From: Rhizophagus irregularis
Taxonomy: Eukaryota > Glomeromycota > Glomeromycetes > Glomerales > Glomeraceae
Direction of reading: 5' to 3'
DNA: 64,000 nucleotides
NCBI RefSeq assembly: GCF_026210795.1
Contig: NC_089431.1
Location: forward strand, 496,001 to 560,000
The notes under the pieces were generated by a model. The model saw only the letters and a list, made by a program, of their open reading frames with translations. It was not told the origin of the DNA and did no database searches. Shown one piece after another: positions 49,709 through 59,317 of the stretch. How positions within the stretch are numbered: the stretch's first letter is position 1; the number at the start of each line of letters is the position of its first letter. Both the position numbers and the translations under genes were made by a program.

Positions 49709-50961
49709 GTAAGTATAATCATTAATACTTTTTTTAATAAATTATATTTTTATTTTAACGTCATTTTATTGTTTAATTTATAGTTTCAGAATGCTTAGAT
49801 TGTTCAATTTAGCGAATCAGGTAAAATGATTTATTGGAGTGATTTATTATTTTATTAATAGTTTTCTCGTCAAATTCGTCTAATTTATTTAATTATTTCC
49901 AATAATAGATCTCGATGAGATTAATCAAGAAGAAGAAATTTGAGTCTTAAATTAGTTACAGTAGGTTTTCTCGGGAATAGCCAGAATAAATTTAAAGATA
50001 GTACTTATAAACTTTAGTATAATGTTTTGGTGGAAATTTTTATGGGTAAGATCAAATAGCCAAAAAAAAAAGTTTATTATATATATTATTTATAGTATAT
50101 ATAGCTAGACGCTCAACTTTGATTGCAGAATTACATCATGATAAAAAAAAATTACGATAGAAAATCTTTAAGTTAGCTGGTTTATTAAACATTAAGAAAC
50201 CTTAAAATTAGTTGCAAACATGCAAATAATTTAAAGTTTACTATTATCTTTCATTAACAGTAATTTATTTTTATATTTATTATTACAGTAGTTTTTTTAT
50301 CCGAATAAATTTTTTTTTTGTTCTTTTTAAAAACTAGTTATCTAAGTTTTCAATTAATTCAAAATTATTTTTTTAAGGTGGGGTTAAAAAAATCGTATAT
50401 TTTCTTTCATAAAACAGAAACTGCAATCGTATCCGCAGTAAAAAACATTAGCATCTTTTATATTCCAATACAACAAGTATAATAGAACATATAATAATTA
50501 AATTGACCGAAAATATAATCCGGTTAAGAATTTTTAAGGAATAAAATTTGCAATTTTAATTTCCTCACGCAATTGCGACCGAAAAAAATTTCAAATATCA
50601 TTGAAAATTCAGGCATTGATTAACCATACCAATTTTACCATATCAGATATTATTTTCATATCTATCCCTCTTTGTAAAAAAAATGAAATGTCCATAATTT
50701 TTTTTAAAAAATAAATCTTAGTTATTTCTTAATAAATATGTTGAAGATATGGTAATAATTAATTTACTTATGTGTTTCGTGTATTTTACTTAAAAATTGA
50801 CCTAATTCATTTAAATGTACTATGTGCTTTCATATCCATCAGTTTTGTTATTCTATAATAAATTAATATTTGTTTTTATAGAAATTTCAATTTATATAAA
50901 AAATATATATGAGGGGGGGAAAAATGAAATTGGTAACGAGCTTCTCTATAATATATAATTC
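49709..50961. repeat. K5 3' flank and start of K6 unit
   Basis: Includes dead fifth and sixth tail exons of K5 (~49784-49815, ~49909-49941). The flank then matches the K4 3' flank and passes through the repeated unit junction near 50575-50640. No gene. Confidence 0.6.
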
Positions 50962-51160
50962 CCCTATAAAAAATTTTTATCCGAATATTTCCACTATTTC
51001 TCCGTGACTTCCGTAAAAATTCCGTGAAAATGATACATTCACGGATATCCGTGTTAGGGAGATGAAAATTTCCATAATTTAAGGCTATAAATTCCATTAA
51101 AATGATACATTCACGGAAAAAATATGGAAAGATAAAACACGGATCAGATTTTTTACAGGG
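50962..51160. mobile_element. 199-bp MITE with CCCT..AGGG ends
   Basis: The left end CCCTATAAAAAAT and right end ATTTTTTACAGGG are inverted repeats, flanked by TTC on both sides (50959-50961 and 51161-51163). The interior holds two direct copies of AAAATGATACATTCACGGA. The K5 unit (~46680) has the uninterrupted site. A 3-bp duplication fits PIF/Harbinger- or CACTA-like elements; family unsure. Confidence 0.65.
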
Positions 51161-51163
51161 TTC

Positions 51164-51926
51164 TAATTACTACTTTACCTAAAAGTATGCCTTGATCGAT
51201 CAAGTTGATTAATCACATGATTGATTACATATGACAGGGTCAAATTTGTTCGATCGAAAATCACTCTAATCCCATACATACTACTACACCTAGGTACAGT
51301 ACATTTTTAACCGGTAATTCCGGTAAAATAGCGTGTCTTGCTACACTTAAAACTTTATAATCCTAATCCTTTATAATTATGAAAACAAGCATGAATTATT
51401 AATCAAACGGTCGGTCGGTCAAAAGTAAGGTTCTTGACCGGTTTTGACCGACTGATGCGTGTCATGAAACATTATTTACAACGTCGCTTTCTTCTAGTAT
51501 TTACTATCACACCCGAAAAAGAATAAATGTTGTCATTAATAACTCACAATTCATTATAAATTTTTAAATTTTAAATTTTACTATGTTTATTTAAACCTTG
51601 TACGAACAAAGATTACAAAGATTTAACAGTAATATACCGCAATACGAACTACTATAAAATGTTGATATAACAAATGGCACTACAAATCAGCTGCACCAAA
51701 TATTTTTCCAACGCATGAATATCGTCTTTAAAAATCTTTTTTACGATTAAAATCAGTATAATTATATAATAAATATGAGTATTAATATTATATGTACAGT
51801 AGATTATTAATAAAATACACCTAAATACCTTTGGTAATAATTTTCCTTTTGCAGGGTAACTTTCTAAATTATGATCAGTGACATGATTTCCTTCACCAAA
51901 AATTTTTTTTGTGGTCAAATTTAAAA
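51164..51926. repeat. K6-unit upstream flank
   Basis: Parallel to 46690-47390 in the K5 unit. Words such as ACACCTAGGTACAGTACATTT, CGTGTCTTGCTACACTTAAA and ACGAACTACTATAA are shared. Contains a local CGGTCGGTCGGT run near 51410. No gene. Confidence 0.6.
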
Positions 51927-53056
51927 GGGTGAATTTATATTCCTCACCCTTCGATCCGGATGAAAACCGTCATTCAGGTTACACAAAAAGATCCGGATTG
52001 GATTTATAACTGATCGGCAATAATTCCGGCTGGAATTCATAACGCCGGCCAGAATTACAAATTTGTGTAACATTAAAATTTTCGTGCCACTATTCTTAGA
52101 TTCTTATCATAGCCAATAAAAAATTTTTATCCGGTGGCTAAACTATTTTTCCGGTATCACGTGATATAAATTTCGGCCAGAATTACAATTTGGCCAAAAT
52201 TATCTAAGACCGCGATTCATAATTCCAATTTTATTTAATACTTTTTTTTAAAGCAATTTTATATTATTTCAGCATTGTCTCAGACTATTGTTTAAAATTT
52301 TTCTATAAATTAACTAATTATGAAATTTTGGATAAACAAGATATTTTATTTACAACTAAAGATTACTATAGATAGATGTGTTGAGTTAGAAGGCAATTTT
52401 TAAAATGTTAAAATGTGATTTGTTTTCTTCTTTCAAAAATTAAAGAATCATTTGAATCAAATTATATAACACTAAGGTTTTAATTTTTTAAAAAAAAGTT
52501 GTTATAATTATATAAATTTTATAATATCTCAATTTTTTTGTAATTTGATCTGAATAATTTTTCAGTTGACCGACATGTGATGTTGGTGTTTTCACTTTTC
52601 TTTAATGAAAGAAAATATACATATTTCTATAAATAATTTGTAAATCTTAATTATATAAAGTTACGGTGCTATGCAAAAAAAATAAATAAATAAAGATTCA
52701 TCCGGATTCCGATTTAAACCGGATATTTTTCATTTAGATTATAATCCGGATGAAAACTGCAAAATCCGGATATCCGAAAAAAAAATATCCGGATATGGAT
52801 CGAAGCACTAATTTGAATCATTCGATATTCCTCACCCCAAGTCATAAATTGTCAAAAATGTCAAAAATGTTATTCATAACCTTTCTTAAGGTATTAAGTA
52901 AAGAGCAGTCAAAATTACCTATAAGTCATAATTTTGAAGGCTATACGAAGCTTATATTAAGTTTTATTTTAAAAATTTTTTTTCCATAACATGACGTCAT
53001 TTTTATATATATTAAATTCGGGGGAGAAATCACCCGGGTGAGAAATAAATTTTTTC
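51927..53056. mobile_element. ~1.13-kb element with CTCACCC-type ends in the K6 unit
   Basis: A left GAATTTATATTCCTCACCC and a right GGGTGAGAAATAAATTT form imperfect inverted ends. ATTTAAAA flanks both sides (51919-51926 and 53057-53064), and the K5 unit has the empty site (~47400). The interior carries repeated ATCCGGAT / CCGGATATCCG words. Open frames inside show no similarity. The duplication is AT-rich, so boundaries are somewhat uncertain. Confidence 0.6.
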
Positions 53057-53618
53057 ATTTAAAAATATGTGAAGTTAATTTTTTCTTAAAAATCGATTCA
53101 ATTTATTTATTTTATGGTTTTTTTTTTATTTTCTAATTGAAGTATCAAACGAAAATCTCTTTCTTTATATGGCCACCTAAATAAATTGTTTATCTGGTTT
53201 TCAAATTTTCAGACTCTTATTTTAAAAAATTTGTGAATTTTTTTTTTCGTGAAATTGCGATGGCATCCGCAATAAATCTGGCGATTTATAACTTATTAAT
53301 TAATTTATTTTTTTCTAAATTAGTTTAAACAATTATAAAACCATTACATGTTACAATTGAAAGTGTATCGACAGCAAAAGTTACTTTTATGATTATAAAT
53401 ATTGGTACACTTAATAATTTTTTAATAAGAAATATGTATATATATCTAATAAATTTTATATAATACCAGCTACCATATATACTTCAATTTGTAAAATGAA
53501 TAATTTAATAAAAAAAAAAAATGTGCGGCTGACAAAATTGTTGAATCTGATTGGTATGGATTGTAGCCTCAGGATGTGCATGATACATGTTGTGCATATT
53601 TTTGTATACATTTAGCTA

Positions 53619-53627
53619 TATAAAATA
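53619..53627 (+). promoter_or_regulatory. Putative TATA box of K6
   Basis: TATAAAATA lies 173 bp upstream of the conserved K6 ATG at 53792. Confidence 0.5.
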
Positions 53628-53791
53628 ACTTTACGTTCACTAAAATTTGTTTTAATACTTTTCATTTATTATAAAGTAAATAACAGTAGTAACACATATA
53701 ACTAAAATTACTGTAATTAACATTTATTTCGTAATTGATAAGTATGGAGTCGTTAAAAAAGATATTCAAAAAAATGTCAAGAAATACTAAT

Positions 53792-55681
53792 ATGGAAATT
53801 TTGAATAAAACATCCAAAGAAAAACCAAGAAATTTATGGAAAGATTTTGATTGGAAAAAATATCAGGTAAATGCAATTTCACTTTATAATTTAGATATTA
53901 TGATTTAAATAATAAATAAAATATATTTTAATCATTTATTTAGTCTCATGTTACTGTTTCTTCTATTAATTTTGCCACTAAATCAGAAGAGATTGATGAT
54001 AGTGTAATTTATATGGACGATATAGAAAAAAGAAAAGAAGTATATGGTATATGTGGGGAATGTAACGAACCTGGCACAGGAGAAAAATGGTGTCAATCTT
54101 GTAATGCAAAAAGATTTGAAAAAAATTTTAAAAATTGGACTAGTGGAAATAAAGATATTGATGAATTAATACAACATTCACAACTTAATGCTGTACATTA
54201 TAAAACATGTCTTGAATGGATACCTTTTGAGAAATTTCAAAATGTCACTTATATTACCAGAGGAGGCTTTGGTAAAATTTATTCAGCTGAATGGTCTGGA
54301 GGTTATATTGGTTATTGGGATATTGAAAATCAAAAATGGATTAGAAGAACAAATTATAAAGCTGCATTAAAAAGCTTGGATAATTCTTCTGATATTAGTA
54401 TAAATTTTTTAAATGAGGTAACTAAATAAAAAAATTAATTTATCATGTTATATTTAAATTGACATTATAATTTTTATTAAATTTTGTTTTTTTTTAAAAA
54501 AAATTTTAATTCTTAGATCACATCTTATCTTCAGATTTATATTTGGGGTATTGTTTACTGCTATGGAATAACTCAAGATCCAAATACCAAAGATTATATG
54601 ATGGTTTTACATTATTGTAAAAATGGAAATTTAAGAAATTACTATCTTAATTCTAATGATGATACGAAACTTTATGATTTATCAAGAATTGCAAATGGAC
54701 TGTTAGATATCCATAATGCTGAAAAAGTCCATAAAGACTTACATTCAGGTAATATATTGGAAGGTGGGACTATGTATATAAGTGATTTAGGAATGTGTCA
54801 ACCAGCAAATAAACAAATAGTTAAAGAAGAAGGAATTTATGGAGTATTACCATATATGGCACCAGAAGTTTTACGTGGATATCAATATACAAAAGCAGCT
54901 GATATTTATTCATTTGGAATAATTATGAATGAGTTCCTTTCTGAAGAAATTCCTTTTAAAGATATTCCTCATGATCATATTTTAGCTATTAAAATATGTA
55001 AAGGACTTAGACCAAAAATTTCTGAAGATATTCCAAAATTTCTTGTAGATTTAATTATGAAATGTTGGGATGCTAAAGCAGAAAATAGACCATCTGCTAA
55101 AGAATTGGATCAAATATTAGCAAAATGGCATGAAGAATATATGAAATTCAATGGCGAAATTTATTCTCAAATGAGTGAATATGAAAAAATTAGAGAAATA
55201 AAATTTAAAAACAGATCACATGAAAATAAGTCTGAAAGTATTAAAACTCATCCTCAAGCAATCTATACAAGTAGACTTTTAAGTTTTAAAAATCTTCCAG
55301 AACCTGTAAATTCATCAGATTTAACATCTTTCCAAGTTAATTCAGGTAAATCTTCAATTTTAATTATGAAAAAATCTTATTCAAGTAAGTTTTAACAATA
55401 TTAATTTTTTTTTTAATAATAGATGATGTCTCAACAAATCTAAGTAAGTATAACCATTAATACTTTTTTTATTATAAATTCATATTTTTATTTTAACATT
55501 ATTTTATTATTTATTATATAGTTTCAGAATGCTTTGATGTTCAACTTAGCGAATCAGGTAAAATAATTTATTTGGAGTGATTTATTATTTTATTAATAGT
55601 TTCCCGTTCAATTCGTCTAATTTTATTTAATTATTACTAATAATAGATCTCAATGAAATTAATCAAGAAGAAGAAATTTGA
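53792..55681 (+). CDS. Protein kinase K6 (TKL-like, four-cysteine N-terminus)
   Basis: Exons 53792-53866, 53944-54417, 54517-55345, 55423-55443, 55522-55557 and 55647-55681 give 489 aa. Cys62/65/75/78, RGGFGK loop, Lys168 (AALKSL), HKDLHSGN (Asp257), DLG (273-275), MAPE: all present. The tail is DVSTNL, ISECFDVQLSES, DLNEINQEEEI. An in-frame ATG at 53744, where K3 and K4 have ATA, could add 16 residues (MESLKKIFKKMSRNTN). Exon 2 closely matches K5 (AVHYKTCLEWIPFEK, SGGYIGYWDIENQKW) whereas exon 3 matches K3 (NSNDDTKLYDLSRIANGLLD, CQPANKQIVKEEGIYG), making K6 a mosaic. Confidence 0.87.
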
Positions 55682-56919
55682 AAGATGAGACTTAAATTAT
55701 AGTTGGCTTTTTCGGGAATAGTCAGAATATTATTTAAAAAGATAATATTTAAAAATTTTTATTTAACTTAGTTCATATTTTTATTTACTTTTTTATATCT
55801 TAGTGGAAATTTTTATGGCAGAATCAAATAAGCAAAAAGAAAAAAAATAAATGTAAAATATCTTAGGGTCTTACGTTAAAAAAGAGACGTTCAACTTTGA
55901 TTACAAACGTTAGAAAGCGTTAAATGCTTGACAAATATTATTCTGATATCATGATAAAAAATTAATAGAAAATCTTGGGTTAGCTTGTCTATTATGAAAA
56001 CTTAAAATAGATCTCAAACAAACAAATAATTTTTAAATTCGTTATTAACTTTATATTTATATTTTAAAAGTGATTTATTTTTATATTTATTTATTAATCT
56101 CTTTTTTTTTTATTTGAATAAGTTTTTAAATAAAGTTATTTAAAACTTTAATTGATACATCTAAAATTATTTTTGTGGTGGGTTAAAATAAATCGTAAAT
56201 TTTCTTTCATGTGCAATCGGTATCCGCTGTAATCACCTCAGAAAAATATGAGTTCATTTATTATATAATTTCCTTTATTTTTTTTCCAATACAATAAGTT
56301 TAACATGATAGAATATATGTTCGCAATATTAAAGGACAAAAATAATAAATTGATCGAAACTCGGCCCAATAAGAATTTTTAAAGAATTTTATCTCACCTG
56401 CACTAATTTATCTAATTGATTATTAGCTAGCTTACTAACGAAAGTAAAGTATTGAATTATATATATAGATCAGGACTATCAGATCAAAATTAATAACTAC
56501 AAACAAAGAAAGAAGTGTTTGCTGATTGATATATTTCTTTATAAATGTCACTAACTAATTTTGCAATTGAAAAAATTATTTTTAATCGAAACGAAAAAAA
56601 AAATTATTTATTACAGGTATGTAATGAGTTTTACTTTTACAGAATAAAAATACCTTTGTAATATTAAACCAATTTGGAATAAAATATAATATATATACTA
56701 TTTTTTTTCAAAAAAGTTTAGTATAATAAATTTAGAAATATAATGCTAATCATTTTAAACTATATTAACGATATTAAGATTCACAAAAGTCAAGACATTG
56801 ATGTACTGTTTCAATGTATTCTAAACTGTTATTATCTGATAGATTAATTCATATTTCAAGTTATTATTAATACATATATGATATACCGTAACATACCTCG
56901 TCTCGCATCAAATGAATTT
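55682..56919. other. 3' flank of K6 and end of the duplicated cluster
   Basis: Similarity to the K3 3' flank continues to roughly 56370 (GATCGAAACTCGGCCCAATAA). Beyond that the sequence is AT-rich and unmatched within the window. No gene. Confidence 0.5.
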
Positions 56920-57690
56920 ATTGAAAATAAAAATTTATTGAAGATTTAGAATCAAAGAACTCGTGTAAAAATTGCTTTTGAATGGGATTTTTTACAAAAT
57001 TTTGGAGCTTCTTATTTCATTCTTTTTTTTTTTTGAAAGCATTCCGATAAAATTAGCCTTTTTGAAGAATTTCAACATCTTTTCATTAAATTGACAAAAA
57101 AAAGAAATTTGGGTTTCATTTATAATTTCAGTCCAATTTCACTCAATAATCTTATAAATAAGATAAAAATTATTATGTTCATTAAACTTTGTTGTAAGTT
57201 CCCAAATAATCATATCTATATGTGAGATTTGATGAAATATAATATTATTATCACTTGTTAGGTTGTGATAATTTTAAGTCTGTAATTTTCCAATCTTCAG
57301 TCAATAACGTATTACCACTATGAATGAACATCTCGATGTATAAAATTATTAAATTATAAATTATTATCTGAAGCGTTAATAATTAACTTAAATAAAATAA
57401 TTTAATCCATTAAAAATATAAATTACCCATTTGGAATTTGCCATAAAATTCTTAATTTTTATATCCATGTAATAATAAACAAATATTTATAATACTCATT
57501 TAACCTTTCGTACATTTCATTATTAACACTCACTCTATTACTTATTTTTTATTATGTGAAATTTTTTAATAATCCAAAATACATTTAATGGATTTAAATT
57601 TGTATGATTATTTATCAATCAAATGTTTGATTATAATTGTAAAAATTCTTCCATAATACAATTTCCACTGGTTAATATTTGTAGTATAAT
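56920..57690 (-). pseudogene. Decayed protein kinase of the same family
   Basis: Collinear remnants on the minus strand: LTSGNCIMEEFLQ (~57675-57636), the equivalent of WTSGNxxIDEFIQ; IHRDVHS and, one frame over, GNTLLTEDWKITDLKLSQP (~57341-57270), the catalytic and DLG region with Gly to Lys; MIIWELTTKFNEHNN and FYLIYKIIE (~57210-57130); and HSKAIFTRVL (~56984-56956), the common tail motif. Multiple stops and frameshifts; the cysteine module and glycine loop are not readable. Confidence 0.65.
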
Positions 57691-59317
57691 TTTTAATTAA
57701 TAATGTCCTATTCTTACATTGGGATTGACTTGTAATTCCATAAATAAACAATACCTACAGCCAATAAAATTAAATGGACTTTTTATTCAAAGTTAATTCT
57801 ACTCAATTAAAAGAAATTCGATAACAATCTGTACAATACTCAAATAAATATAGTGGTTTAAAGTCTGTAAAAATCTTATGAGTACATTTCCCTAATAAAT
57901 AGTATTCATAAATTTTACTATGTTCAGATACACTCAAAGCATCAATTTACGCAATATTTTTGTTTAAAATTAAGCGTCTTATATTGGATCAAATAAATTA
58001 TTATATGAAGTAGATTATAGAAATTGAACGTAAAAATTATTATAATCTTGTTTATATTTTATATAAATACAATAAAAGTGAAATAATATGAAATTTTATA
58101 AATTCTATTCTTGCAAATATTGCAAAATAAAAAAAAATTTGTAAAGTGTATACTTATATTTTATATTGTAATATGAAATATAATTATTAATATTAGATGT
58201 CTAATAAAAATATCGGTCATTAAAATTCCACATATTTCTAAAAGACTGAACAATGACATTAAATAATAATCATTAAATAATATCTTTCCAATTCTTAGCA
58301 AATCAAAAAAACTAATGTACCACTAATGTACCACCTAGTTTGAAACATTCATCAAAACATTTCTTCTATTTTACTACTTACTAGCTTTGATTCAATTTGT
58401 CAATTTTATTATATTTTGTATAACAATAATTGGTGAAAAAAATAATGAGAAAATGAACTATATCAAGAAAAACAAAAAGAGTGTCGTTTCATCCATGAAT
58501 TTGAAATAGATCAATGTAATCAATTAAATGTTTCATTAAATAAAATTTGAATTGTAAATAATTTTAGACTTTTTTCGATCCCTAATCGAAATCGCTATAA
58601 ATAAATGATAGGATTACATGTTTTGGCAATACAAAGGGGCTCATTAAGTTTATTAAGACCTGCCCGAATAACCGATCACTATATTGAATCTCAAAAAGTT
58701 AACAAAAATTCGTTAAAATTTGATTTGGGATAACACGTGACATAAATCTCACTTTCCCCGGATTGTTGTTAATTTTAACCGATTAACCGATTCTTTCATC
58801 GATTAATCGTCTTAACGTTAATCTAATTTAACCGAGCCGGAAATAATGAAATCAATAATGAACTTACATAAAAAGTTCGATAATCATAATTTATGATCCG
58901 ATGTAGAGAGGCTTACTGCTGACTTACTGCTTTAGACATCTAAATCAATTCTAGTCTGTCATACATTGTACATAATGTGTTAAATAACGTCATTATCACA
59001 TAATCTTAAAAAACTTGTCTATTTCAAGATTGATGTCAATTATTCTCTTAGAGATATCTGATATCCCACTTAATGTCCTATAAAATTGTCGCATATAATC
59101 ACATTCTCACCTTTGTACTTTTGCTTTCAGGCGTATTTTAATACATTCATTTTTTTTTTTGTAATTAGGGTTAGTGATCATCACGCTTTTGTTCGGCATT
59201 TCCAAATGCATCATACAAAAGCGGTTACACACAATTTTTTTTAAAATAAAGGTTAGTATTGATTTAAATTTTCTAACTTATCCATGAATTGTTTCTCTGA
59301 TTTTTTGTTATTCAATT
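57691..59317. other. Intergenic before the KH-like gene
   Basis: AT-rich. Contains a short direct duplication ACTAATGTACCAC (58313-58337) and a patch with CCGATTAACCGATT words near 58780-58830. The KH-like gene's promoter must lie here. No gene seen. Confidence 0.45.

Noticed and set aside
52750-52989. 79-codon plus-strand frame
   Set aside because: Falls within a transposon-like block with CCGGAT repeats and shows no recognisable protein features.
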